In this document: positions 1-6,706 of the stretch, one piece after another | How positions within the stretch are numbered: the stretch's first letter is position 1 | How the letters are laid out: the number at the start of each line of letters is the position of its first letter | Assembly (NCBI GenBank): GCA_016342385.1 | Contig: JAEINM010000075.1 | Location: 1 to 12,311 of the forward strand | DNA: 12,311 bases | Source of the DNA: Spirochaetaceae bacterium | GTDB lineage: Bacteria; Spirochaetota; Spirochaetia; DSM-2461 | Direction: 5' to 3' | The notes under the pieces: model-generated | What the model saw: the letters and a program-made list of their open reading frames with translations, nothing else | Database searches by the model: none | What the model was told of the DNA's origin: nothing | Made by a program: the position numbers and the translations under genes

Positions 1-353
1 CTCTGGAGGCTTATAAAAAAAGTCTGGAGTATATGGCTGATACGGTTAGTCTCAGCGATCTTGAACTGGCTCTTATCGGTACTGTCGGAAAAGAATTGAG
101 GCCTCTGTCTCCAGCTGAATCGGGCATTGTCTCATTTAAAAGAGATCTTCTGGGCATTACTGATGAGATGCGGCAGAAAAAAAGGGATTATCTGTTGAAT
201 ATCAGTACTGAAGATATTAAAGAAACAGCCTCCCTACTATTGAAACGTTGGGATCAGGCTGTTATCACCGTTGTATCCAATACGGAAGCATTGGAATCTG
301 CGTCCAGAAATATCCCCGAGTTGAAAGGGCAGATCAGGGAGCTGCCTCAGTAA
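1..353 (+). CDS. M16C (PreP-like) zinc metallopeptidase, C-terminal end only
   Basis: The reading frame is open from the window edge (first full codon at base 3) to TAA at 351-353, giving 116 residues of a C-terminus. The pattern of an 'IGT' turn, a run of polar residues with PLSP, a region reading G-I-T-D-E-M-R-Q, then R-x-Y-L-L-N-I-S-T-E-D-I and a final V-V-S-N strand is typical of the last domain of presequence-protease-like insulinase-family enzymes, which degrade free peptides in a closed chamber. The HxxEH zinc site lies in the N-terminal half, outside the window, so activity cannot be judged. The internal ATG at 33 is not a start, because homologous-looking sequence continues upstream of it. 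The last 20 bp overlap the 3' end of the converging DUF4105 gene. The family call is from memory of the family pattern; fairly sure. Confidence 0.72.
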   Translation, partial: LEAYKKSLEYMADTVSLSDLELALIGTVGKELRPLSPAESGIVSFKRDLLGITDEMRQKKRDYLLNISTEDIKETASLLLKRWDQAVITVVSNTEALESASRNIPELKGQIRELPQ

Positions 354-1572
354 TCGTTTTTTTCAGACGTAAAGGTAAAAGAGAACTGAAGGATAATAAT
401 AGGGGTAAAACAATAATAATTTCTATTTGATTGGCTTGTTTTATTGATGTCAATGCTTTCAGAAGTATCATTATGACAGTTGATATTATCTGGATTAACC
501 AGATAATATCAATTTTTGATCTCGCAACGTTCCCTTTTTTCAAATACACAACAGAAGCCGGTATAAGTAGTAGAGCAAGAGGGTTTATCATGAATAGGTT
601 CAAATTGTTGTAGGAATAACTGTGATCTGTAAAAGCCATCAGAAATAGAAGAACAGAGCCCAGGATTCCTAGAATAAAGCCAGCAGCAATATTCCCCAGA
701 GCAAAAAGCCTGATTTTACCTTTTCTGCTTCTGTAATTCAGATACAGGATAAGTGATGATAGTATCAGTGATATTCCGATTGCCCCCAAATAGGGGGGAT
801 TGTAGGTTTCAGGTAAGGGCGGCCTTTCTGTAGCTTTGTTGAGGATATTCATGCTTTTAACCAGTTTTGTATTTTCACCGTTCACGTTTCTATAAGTCAG
901 ATCGATGACAATCTCCCCAAGAATCTCCGGAATAAACATTTCCTGCCAAATGGTTATTTCCCCATCTATTTCCGGTCCCTGTAAGAGTGATAAAAAAGAT
1001 CCTACAATCTTTTTATGGGATGTCATAAGAAGAAAACTGTTTCTGAAAGTAGAGCCCCTGGAATAAGCTGTGGCTTTTTCCAACTGACCGGATAGGGCAT
1101 CATTCAAATAATCTCTTATTCTGGTCGAGCAATTATCATTGTAATGATGATAGAGATATGTTCTGTTCTCAGGTAGAGTTTTTGTTCTTAATGCCTCATA
1201 CATCTTCAGTTTTACTTCTGGAGATAAGTTCAGCACATACTCGGTCAGATCTCTATTTTCTCTAATTACAGATTTAATATAGGTATCGGTATATTGAGCA
1301 TAAGCCATGTATAAGAGGCGGCCTATGGCGAAATTTTTATAAAAATCATCATCTTCAAAATAAAAATTTCCGAAATCGAAAAAAATATCTTTTCCACTTT
1401 TCAGATTTTTAACGGCAATTCCCGTATGACCCCATAATGACCATACCGGATCTCCCCGGCCGGTTACAAATAAGCGGACTTCCAGTTCCTCTCCTTTCGT
1501 TACCTGAGGGAAAAGTGGTGATGCCGCCATAATAATTAGGAATATGAGAGTAAAAATCTTTGTTAATTTCAT
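334..1572 (-). CDS. DUF4105 / Lnb-like membrane protein (candidate lipoprotein N-acyltransferase)
   Basis: A 412-residue envelope protein. It has an N-terminal hydrophobic signal (residues about 5-22), a periplasmic domain (about 24-250) and four or five C-terminal membrane segments (about 262-281, 289-313, 327-345, 353-373, 384-402). The DUF4105 hallmarks are visible: W-G-H-T-G (H49), a D-F-G-N-F strand, G-R-L-L-Y, and Y-N-D-N-C-S-T-R (C148). The C-terminal D-H-S-Y and N-L-N-L-F-x-x-N-P-L motif is also usual for the family. Members of this family in Bacteroidota (Lnb) were reported to N-acylate lipoproteins using a conserved Cys/His pair, and H49 and C148 are the plausible equivalents here; that function is transferred, not shown. 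No Shine-Dalgarno precedes the ATG at 1572, and a -10-like box ends 7 nt before it. Its 3' end overlaps the M16 peptidase gene by 20 bp, convergently. Confidence 0.82.
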   Translation of the reverse strand: MKLTKIFTLIFLIIMAASPLFPQVTKGEELEVRLFVTGRGDPVWSLWGHTGIAVKNLKSGKDIFFDFGNFYFEDDDFYKNFAIGRLLYMAYAQYTDTYIKSVIRENRDLTEYVLNLSPEVKLKMYEALRTKTLPENRTYLYHHYNDNCSTRIRDYLNDALSGQLEKATAYSRGSTFRNSFLLMTSHKKIVGSFLSLLQGPEIDGEITIWQEMFIPEILGEIVIDLTYRNVNGENTKLVKSMNILNKATERPPLPETYNPPYLGAIGISLILSSLILYLNYRSRKGKIRLFALGNIAAGFILGILGSVLLFLMAFTDHSYSYNNLNLFMINPLALLLIPASVVYLKKGNVARSKIDIIWLIQIISTVIMILLKALTSIKQANQIEIIIVLPLLLSFSSLLPLRLKKTITEAAP

Positions 1573-1579
1573 GAGACCA

Positions 1580-1609
1580 ATTATGGCATAGTCCCCTTTT
1601 GAAAATCAA
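1580..1609 (-). promoter_or_regulatory. Candidate sigma70 promoter of the DUF4105 gene, probably leaderless
   Basis: On the minus strand TTGATT (1609-1604), an 18-nt spacer and CATAAT (1585-1580). The expected transcription start falls at about 1573, next to the ATG at 1572. Found by eye; the -10 matches the consensus at five of six positions. The rest of 1610-1700 shows no other obvious element. Confidence 0.4.
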
Positions 1610-1706
1610 GGAGAGTTTTATTCTGTCATTTAGTGATAAATAATTTTTATTGCCCCTATAAATGGCCCCTGCAGGAACAATCTGTCATCGAGGCGAGAAA
1701 AAAAAC

Positions 1707-1735
1707 TTACAATTATTTAAATTGCCCTATATTAT
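1707..1735 (+). promoter_or_regulatory. Candidate sigma70 promoter of the MshEN-like small gene
   Basis: TTACAA (1707-1712), a 17-nt spacer and TATTAT (1730-1735), with predicted start near 1742. This leaves a leader of about 23 nt containing the AGGAG ribosome binding site at 1753-1757. The preceding A-run (1697-1705) could act as an UP element. Confidence 0.5.
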
Positions 1736-1764
1736 AAACTAGAAAGTTTTTTAGGAGTTTTATA

Positions 1765-1959
1765 GTGGCTGTCCGCATTGGAGACTGGATGATAGTAGAA
1801 GGTTTACTCAATTCTCGTGAAGTGGAATTGATTGTTGATAGTCAGCATCAGGGCGATTCCAGGCTCTTTGGAGAGATCGCTCTGGCTAATGCATACATAA
1901 CACCCTTTGATTTACAGCGTTTTTTAGAGATAAATGGAGATAAAACGGAAAAAAAATAG
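1765..1959 (+). CDS. Small stand-alone MshEN / GspE-N-like protein, candidate c-di-GMP binder
   Basis: A 64-residue protein starting at GTG 1765, with AGGAG at 1753-1757 spaced 7 nt. Residues 4-27 fit the published 24-residue MshEN motif, R(L)G-xx-(hyd)(hyd)-xx-G-(hyd)(hyd)-xxxx-(hyd)-xxx-(hyd)-xx-Q, at every defined position: R4, I5, G6, M9, I10, G13, L14, L15, V20, V24, Q27. A second, weaker copy follows after a short linker (G36, L40, Y44-I45, L50, L54), with A for the second Gly and N57 for the terminal Gln. In MshE-type ATPases two such motifs bind cyclic di-GMP; here there is no ATPase and nothing else in the chain. A charged tail (D-K-T-E-K-K) ends it. It sits just upstream of the histone gene with an almost identical ribosome binding context. 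Real gene: likely. c-di-GMP binding: inference only. Confidence 0.72.
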   Translation: MAVRIGDWMIVEGLLNSREVELIVDSQHQGDSRLFGEIALANAYITPFDLQRFLEINGDKTEKK

Positions 1960-1977
1960 ATTTATACACTTATTTAT

Positions 1978-2005
1978 TTGATTCTCAGCGTAAAACTGTT
2001 AAAAT
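1978..2005 (+). promoter_or_regulatory. Candidate promoter of the histone gene
   Basis: TTGATT (1978-1983), a 16-nt spacer and TAAAAT (2000-2005), giving a leader of about 80 nt. A second possibility nearer the gene is TTCAAA (2030-2035), 17 nt, TAAGAT (2053-2058). The region is so AT-rich that chance matches are likely, and read-through from the upstream small gene is also possible because no terminator is seen between them. Confidence 0.35.
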
Positions 2006-2094
2006 GAAATCAATCTTCAGAGACTATTATTCAAAAAAAATAACTCTGGTTATAAGATATTACATTATTTTTTATTAAAAGTAGGAGTTTTTAA

Positions 2095-2283
2095 ATGGCT
2101 GAAAAAGAAACATTGGTTGTATCGTCAAAAGTAAAAAATTATATCAAATCAAATGGAGATCTTAAATGTTCTGCAAAAGTGATTGAAGTTCTTTCTGATA
2201 AAATTAGAGAGATCTGTGATGCTGCTATTGAAAATGCAAAAAACGATAAGAGAAAAACTGTTCAGGATAAAGATATCGTTTAA
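2095..2283 (+). CDS. Bacterial histone-fold DNA-binding protein (Bd0055-like)
   Basis: A 62-residue single histone fold. The ATG at 2095 has AGGAG at 2083-2087, spaced 7 nt. Helix alpha1 spans about residues 9-19, alpha2 about 26-50 and a short alpha3 about 56-62. The V-V-S-S-K-V-K start, S-A-x-x-I-x-V-L-S in alpha2, and the R-K-T-V-x-x-x-D-I-V end match the pattern I recall for Bdellovibrio Bd0055 and Leptospira histones. R53-K54-T55 with D60 reproduces the archaeal histone R-K-T plus 'RD clamp' spacing (R52...D59 in HMfB), so the DNA-contact loop appears intact. Histones of this kind form dimers and coat or bend DNA as nucleoid proteins; the exact DNA mode in bacteria is debated. The chain stops at D-K-D-I-V, so alpha3 is very short and there is no tail. 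A strong terminator follows. A DUF1931-type protein is the main alternative, but those are usually longer. Confidence 0.87.
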   Translation: MAEKETLVVSSKVKNYIKSNGDLKCSAKVIEVLSDKIREICDAAIENAKNDKRKTVQDKDIV

Positions 2284-2308
2284 TCCTATAATAATTTTAT
2301 AGCATATT

Positions 2309-2338
2309 GGAAGCCTGCGCACAGGCTTCCTTTTTTTT
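2309..2338 (+). terminator. Rho-independent terminator of the histone gene
   Basis: Perfect 9-bp stem GGAAGCCTG (2309-2317) with CAGGCTTCC (2322-2330), loop CGCA, followed by eight T (2331-2338). It lies 25 nt after the histone stop. On the minus strand the hairpin follows the pentapeptide gene, but without a T-run, so it is at best a weak bidirectional terminator. Confidence 0.93.
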
Positions 2339-2339
2339 C

Positions 2340-3026
2340 TTAAACTTTCTTCCAATAATCAGGTTTTTTGCCAAGCTTCCTTTGAATCTTTTCATCTTCC
2401 TGCTCTTTATTCCTTTTCTCTTCTTCCAGCCTTTTGAGCTTTCTGGTTTCTTCGTCCTGCTGAGCTACGAGCCATTGTGATCTTATCTGATCTTCATCGG
2501 GTAGATCCTTTTTGTCGGCTTTAACTTTAAATTTAACAGGCTTATCAAGTTTGATATTTTCTAGATTGACTTTTTTAAAGTCCAGGTCTTTAATATTTGT
2601 ACCTGAAAAATTTGTATTATTTAAAAGGGAGTCGGAAAAATCGGCATCTTTGATACGTGAATCAGCTAGTGAAGCGTCTGTCAGATCAGTCTTGGAAAAA
2701 ATAGCATTTTTCAGATCAGCACTATTGAGTTTCCCATTCTGCAGGTTTGCAGAATGGAAACATGCCCCAGTTAGTTTTGCTCCGCTAAAATTGGCTCTCC
2801 GCAGATCACTGCCAGTGAAATCTGCTCCTTTTAGATCCGCATTGGAAAAGTTAATTTCTCTCAGATTAAAATCACTGAGATTAATTCCCTTCAGATCTGC
2901 TTTAAATCCCTTTCCACTTCGTTTTACAAAACTATTCCAGGTATTTATATCTTTTTCCCTGATAGCTTTCATTAGCACTTTCAGCTGTCTCTCGTTGCCG
3001 CTGAAATCTGACTGATGGATAATCAT
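2340..3026 (-). CDS. Pentapeptide-repeat protein with charged C-terminal helix
   Basis: 228 residues counted from the ATG at 3026, chosen because the AGGAG (plus-strand CTCCT, 3034-3038) is 7 nt away; a TTG one codon upstream would be only 4 nt away. After an alpha-helical N-terminus (about 1-40) there are some 24 tandem pentapeptides of A(D/N)LXX/F type (about 41-161: A-D-L-K-G, A-D-F-T-G, A-N-F-S-G, A-N-L-Q-N and others), expected to form a right-handed square beta-helix of about six coils. A lysine/glutamate-rich segment (about 185-220) is likely a long helix or coiled coil, ending in P-D-Y-W-K-K-V. No signal peptide or membrane segment, so cytoplasmic. The fold is certain but the role is not: members range from gyrase-protecting DNA mimics to scaffold proteins, and the basic/acidic tail does not decide between them. 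Confidence 0.88.
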   Translation of the reverse strand: MIIHQSDFSGNERQLKVLMKAIREKDINTWNSFVKRSGKGFKADLKGINLSDFNLREINFSNADLKGADFTGSDLRRANFSGAKLTGACFHSANLQNGKLNSADLKNAIFSKTDLTDASLADSRIKDADFSDSLLNNTNFSGTNIKDLDFKKVNLENIKLDKPVKFKVKADKKDLPDEDQIRSQWLVAQQDEETRKLKRLEEEKRNKEQEDEKIQRKLGKKPDYWKKV

Positions 3027-3062
3027 CAATATTCTCCTGTCCCTATAATCATATGTCTGGAA

Positions 3063-3091
3063 ATCATAGTGAAAAAGGAGCCGCTGTTCAA
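3063..3091 (-). promoter_or_regulatory. Candidate sigma70 promoter of the pentapeptide gene
   Basis: On the minus strand TTGAAC (3091-3086), a 17-nt spacer and TATGAT (3068-3063). Predicted start is near 3056, about 30 nt before the ATG. It lies just after the kinase stop codon (3095-3097), so the pentapeptide gene can be transcribed independently of the kinase gene. Confidence 0.55.
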
Positions 3092-3094
3092 GAA

Positions 3095-4705
3095 CTAGGA
3101 TTCCCTTTCTTCTGATTCAGAGAAAGATAATTCATATGTTGTTCCCTTGTTTCTAATGATGCTAATCTTTCCATCGATCTGATCTATGAGAACATGTATC
3201 AGTTTCATGCCCAGAGATTTGACTTTATCCATGTTGAAATCATCAGGAAGGCCGACTCCATTGTCACTTATTTTTAGAAAGATTTGTTCTCCTTCCACTT
3301 TCAGAGTAATGTGGATTTTCCCTTCTCGGAGATTTGGGAAGGCGTATTTGATAGAATTGGTCAGGATCTCATTAATTATCAGCCCACAGGGAATAGCTGT
3401 ATTAATACTGAGCATGAGTGGGACCGTTTCCACTTCCAGGCTAATAGTATCAGAAACACTGTAACTGCTGACCAGACGCTCTGCAAGGGAGCTGATGTAT
3501 TCGGTAAAATCAATTGTCGCCATAAGGTCTGACTGGTAGAGTTTTTCATGAACCAGAGACATGGATTGTACGCGATCTTCACTTTCTTTTAATAAAGCCA
3601 GTACTTTTTTATCACCAATCCCCGAGGATTGCATATGGAGAAGGGAAGAAATAATCTGGAGATTATTTTTAACCCTGTGATGAATCTCTTTGACCAGTAT
3701 CAATTTTTCATCGAGAGATTTTCTTATCTCTTTTTCCGTTTTCTGCTGTTCTTCAAGGAGTTCAATATTGCTGTAAACAGTTGAGATATTCAAACTGAAG
3801 GTCCAGAGTATATCTTTTTTCATCTCCGAGAGTTCCGGTATATTTTTCAGATACAACAATCTCCGTATCCCTCTTCTTGACAGGAGGAGAATGGCACAGT
3901 CATTATCATCAAAGAAAATTGTTTCAGTAAGAGCAAATATTTTCATTTTTTCAAGGATGACTGGTGAAATCAAACCCTGAAGATCCATATTGCCTTCCCT
4001 GTCCTTATAGATTCCGGTGCCGCCTTGAATAATGATAGAATTTTCATTCATTATTCCGTCAAAAATAGAGACTTCCGTTCCATCAAGTTCAGAAAAACTT
4101 CTGAGAACTTCATTCATCGTTTCAAATATTTTTGTCCTGAAGGGTATTTGAGATTCCAGACCATGCAGTTTTGCTGTGGTCGACGCGATAACTGACAGAC
4201 TTTGTCTACTCTCTTCAATTCTCTTCAGATCATCAAAATTTCTGATGGAGGAGATAAGCGTTGTTACAAGTTTAGAAGATGTGAGTTCAGTTTTTTCTTT
4301 ATAGTCATTGATATCATATTCAGTAATCACTTCCAGTTCTGGAGCATATCCCGGTTGACCGGTCCTGAGAATGATTCTCACAAGTCTGTTCTTTGCTTTT
4401 TCACGTATGAATTTCACAAGTTGTAAACCAGAATCATGATTCTCCATAACCACGTCGAGTAGGATGACAGCGGTATCGGGATTTTCGGAAATTACTTTTT
4501 TTGTTTCTTCAGAGGAATAAGAACTAATGATATGAAGTGGCTTGCCCTTAAAGACAAGATTACTGAGAGCCAGAGATGTAACGGCATGAACTTCCGCATC
4601 ATCATCTGCCACTATCAGTTTCCAAGAGTCTTTTGGTGATATTTCCTCTACGGTTTTTTGATCTTCAGAGGCAAATAGTATTATATCATTATCCGGTTCA
4701 GCCAC
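3095..4705 (-). CDS. REC-DUF3369-HisKA_2-HATPase hybrid histidine kinase, soluble
   Basis: A 536-residue cytoplasmic signalling protein with no membrane segment. The receiver domain spans about 28-150: acidic pocket D34-D36, phospho-acceptor D84 in I-L-L-D-V-V-M, T115 and the lysine of D-Y-K-E-K-T at 136. Next is a DUF3369-like region (about 170-310, GAF-like in size). A HisKA_2 dimerisation helix follows, with E-I-H-H-R-V-K-N-N-L-Q, phospho-His H342 or H343, then a HATPase_c domain: N box N445/N450, G1 D481-N-G-V-G-L-P, G2 S-L-G-M. All catalytic boxes look intact. The order suggests a kinase whose activity is set by phosphorylation of its own N-terminal receiver, with a separate response regulator as target; none lies in the window. 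The start is GTG 4705: an in-frame stop lies two codons upstream, no SD is visible, and the N-terminus fits related proteins. Confidence 0.88.
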   Translation of the reverse strand: MAEPDNDIILFASEDQKTVEEISPKDSWKLIVADDDAEVHAVTSLALSNLVFKGKPLHIISSYSSEETKKVISENPDTAVILLDVVMENHDSGLQLVKFIREKAKNRLVRIILRTGQPGYAPELEVITEYDINDYKEKTELTSSKLVTTLISSIRNFDDLKRIEESRQSLSVIASTTAKLHGLESQIPFRTKIFETMNEVLRSFSELDGTEVSIFDGIMNENSIIIQGGTGIYKDREGNMDLQGLISPVILEKMKIFALTETIFFDDNDCAILLLSRRGIRRLLYLKNIPELSEMKKDILWTFSLNISTVYSNIELLEEQQKTEKEIRKSLDEKLILVKEIHHRVKNNLQIISSLLHMQSSGIGDKKVLALLKESEDRVQSMSLVHEKLYQSDLMATIDFTEYISSLAERLVSSYSVSDTISLEVETVPLMLSINTAIPCGLIINEILTNSIKYAFPNLREGKIHITLKVEGEQIFLKISDNGVGLPDDFNMDKVKSLGMKLIHVLIDQIDGKISIIRNKGTTYELSFSESEERES

Positions 4706-4711
4706 AAGCTA

Positions 4712-4740
4712 ATTTTAAGATTAAACCTTCTGTAGAGCAA
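4712..4740 (-). promoter_or_regulatory. Candidate promoter of the kinase gene, probably leaderless
   Basis: On the minus strand TTGCTC (4740-4735), a 17-nt spacer and TAAAAT (4717-4712), then 6 nt to the GTG start at 4705. It lies in the 44-bp gap after ilvD, so the kinase gene need not depend on read-through from ilvD. The -35 is weak. Confidence 0.4.
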
Positions 4741-4749
4741 GGATAAAAA

Positions 4750-6591
4750 TCAGTTTAGTTCTTCCGGTACAACTCTCATAGCCCCTTTGTCTGCTGATGC
4801 GGCAAGTAAGGCATATGCCTTAAGAGCGGTTGAGACATTTCTTTTTCTTCCTACCGGTCGATAAGCCTCTTTTCCCTTTGCCTCTTCTTCTGATCTTCTC
4901 ATAGCCAGTTCTTCCTTACTGATAAGGATGTTAATTTTTCTCATCGGGATATCTATTTCGATCCTGTCTCCTTCCCTGACCAGGGCTATGGCACCCCCGG
5001 CGGCAGCTTCCGGTGAGACATGGCCAATGGACAGTCCCGATGTTCCTCCGGAAAAACGACCGTCTGTAATCAGAGCGCATTCTTTTCCGAGGTGAACTGA
5101 TTTTAAGTAGGATGTCGGGTAGAGCATCTCCTGCATTCCCGGTCCCCCTTTCGGTCCTTCGTAGCGGATGATGACTACATCGCCGGATTTGACATCGCCT
5201 TCAAGGATAGCATCACAGGCCTGATCCTGGGAGAAATATACTTTAGCAGGTCCTGTAAACCTGTATATGGATTTATCAACGCCTGCGGTTTTAACAATAC
5301 AGCCCTTTTCTGCCATGTTTCCAAATAAGACAGCCAGGCCGCCCTCTTTGTCATATGAGTTCTCTATATTCCTGATACAGCCTTTCTCTCTGTCAGAGTC
5401 AGCTTCGGAATAGTAGGTTTCCTGTGAACCCATCGAGAGAGACCGGATTCCCGCAGGAGAAGATAAATATCTGTGGATAGATTCAGGGCGGGCGTTTACA
5501 CTCTTAATATCAAATTCATTCAAAGTCTCTTCAAGAGAAGGAGAATCGACTCTCCCCACTGTACTGTTGATCAGATCTCCTCTGTTTAATTCTCCCAGAA
5601 TGGCCATAATTCCACCAGCTCTATTAACATCTTCTATATGAAAATGTGAGTTGGGACTGACTTTACAAAGACAAGGTACTTTGCGGGAAAGGCGATCGAT
5701 GTCATCCATTGTGAAGTCCACTTCAGCGGCACTGGCCACGGCCAGCAGGTGGAGGACTGTATTTGTCGATCCGCCCATGGCAATATCGAGAGACATGGCA
5801 TTTTCAAAAGCAGCTTTTGTTGCAATTGATCGCGGTAGAACTGAATCATCCCCCTGGTCATAGTATCTATTTGCCAGTTGTACTATCAGTTTTCCCGCTT
5901 CTTCAAATAGGGAAACTCTATTTTTATGGGTAGCCAGCACTGTTCCATTACCCGGTAGTCCCAGACCTAGGGCTTCTACAAGACAGTTCATGGAATTGGC
6001 TGTAAACATTCCCGAACATGAACCGCAAGTGGGGCAGGCACTTCTCTCTACTTCTTCTACATAGTCATCACTTACAGAAGAATCGGCACCGGCAACCATA
6101 GCATCGACGAGATCAAATTTTTTCTCACCGGAAACTCCAGCTTCCATGGGGCCGCCAGAGACAAAAACTACGGGAATATTCAGCCGCATGGACGCTATGA
6201 GCATACCCGGGGTGATTTTGTCACAATTGCTTATACAAACCAGAGCATCGGCCTTATGGGCATTACACATATATTCAACTGAATCGGCGATGATTTCCCT
6301 TGAAGGGAGGGAGTATAGCATTCCGTCATGACCCATAGCTATTCCATCATCGATAGCGATGGTATTGAACTCAGCGGCAAAGCATCCCTGTTTCTCAATT
6401 ATTTTCTTCACCATCTGTCCAGTATCATGAAGATGCACATGGCCGGGGACAAACTGAGTGAAAGAGTTGGCTATCGCGATGACCGGTTTGTCCATCTGTT
6501 CTTCAGTCATTCCATTGGCTCTCCAGAGGCTTCTGGCTCCGGCCATTCTTCTTCCTATTTTTGTTTCAGCACTTCTCAGTTTGTTTGACAT
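4750..6591 (-). CDS. ilvD: Dihydroxy-acid dehydratase
   Basis: IlvD removes water from 2,3-dihydroxy-isovalerate and 2,3-dihydroxy-3-methylvalerate, the penultimate step of valine and isoleucine synthesis, in the cytoplasm. The 613 residues match the E. coli-type enzyme (616) nearly end to end: R-x-M-A-G-A-R-x-L-W-R near the start, N-S-F-T-Q-F-V-P-G-H-V-H-L, D81-D82-G-I-A-M-G-H, I-S-N-C-D-K (C123, D124, K125; Fe-S and Mg ligands), A-C-P-T-C-G-S-C-S-G-M-F (about 185-196), and Y-E-G-P-K-G-G-P-G-M-Q-E-M followed by D-G-R-F-S-G-G-T-S in the catalytic C-terminal domain. The ATG at 6591 is preferred over the TTG two codons upstream because GGGAG (plus-strand CTCCC, 6601-6605) is 9 nt from it. No other ilv/leu gene is nearby. 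I found no convincing attenuator or T-box in the 115 bp upstream. Confidence 0.97.
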   Translation of the reverse strand: MSNKLRSAETKIGRRMAGARSLWRANGMTEEQMDKPVIAIANSFTQFVPGHVHLHDTGQMVKKIIEKQGCFAAEFNTIAIDDGIAMGHDGMLYSLPSREIIADSVEYMCNAHKADALVCISNCDKITPGMLIASMRLNIPVVFVSGGPMEAGVSGEKKFDLVDAMVAGADSSVSDDYVEEVERSACPTCGSCSGMFTANSMNCLVEALGLGLPGNGTVLATHKNRVSLFEEAGKLIVQLANRYYDQGDDSVLPRSIATKAAFENAMSLDIAMGGSTNTVLHLLAVASAAEVDFTMDDIDRLSRKVPCLCKVSPNSHFHIEDVNRAGGIMAILGELNRGDLINSTVGRVDSPSLEETLNEFDIKSVNARPESIHRYLSSPAGIRSLSMGSQETYYSEADSDREKGCIRNIENSYDKEGGLAVLFGNMAEKGCIVKTAGVDKSIYRFTGPAKVYFSQDQACDAILEGDVKSGDVVIIRYEGPKGGPGMQEMLYPTSYLKSVHLGKECALITDGRFSGGTSGLSIGHVSPEAAAGGAIALVREGDRIEIDIPMRKINILISKEELAMRRSEEEAKGKEAYRPVGRKRNVSTALKAYALLAASADKGAMRVVPEELN

Positions 6592-6672
6592 ATGCAATTT
6601 CTCCCTAAAATGAAGTATTTGTTAAGCTTCTTTAATAATTTTTCATTTTTTCACAAAATCCCATTTCAGTGA

Positions 6673-6700
6673 ATGACAAAAAGGTAAAAAAAAGTAAAAA
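6673..6700 (+). promoter_or_regulatory. Candidate promoter of the PHP phosphatase gene, probably leaderless
   Basis: ATGACA (6673-6678), a 16-nt spacer and TAAAAA (6695-6700), then 6 nt to the ATG at 6707. The sequence before the ATG has no usable SD. The A-rich context makes the -10 call weak on its own; it gains weight because three other genes in the window show the same layout. Confidence 0.33.
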
Positions 6701-6706
6701 TAAGCT

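Noticed and set aside
1673..1680. GC-rich palindrome around CCTGCAGG and repeated GCCCCT in the 1640-1680 region
   Set aside because: It is short, not part of a larger dyad, and not positioned at a promoter; probably chance.
2512..3015. 167-codon open frame on the plus strand
   Set aside because: It is exactly antisense to the pentapeptide repeats. The repetitive codon pattern keeps the opposite frame open, and the translation resembles no family and has no ribosome site.
3379..3582. Minus-strand 67-codon frame inside the kinase gene
   Set aside because: Shadow frame within a well-supported coding region, with no domain-like sequence.
6592..6597. TTG start for ilvD two codons before the ATG
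   Set aside because: GGGAG would be only about 3 nt from the TTG, whereas it is 9 nt from the ATG, and the ATG gives the usual IlvD N-terminus.
6598..6706. T-box, leader peptide or riboswitch controlling ilvD
   Set aside because: The gap is only about 110 bp and AT-rich. There is no terminator hairpin, no run of Ile/Val/Leu codons and no T-box sequence that I could find.
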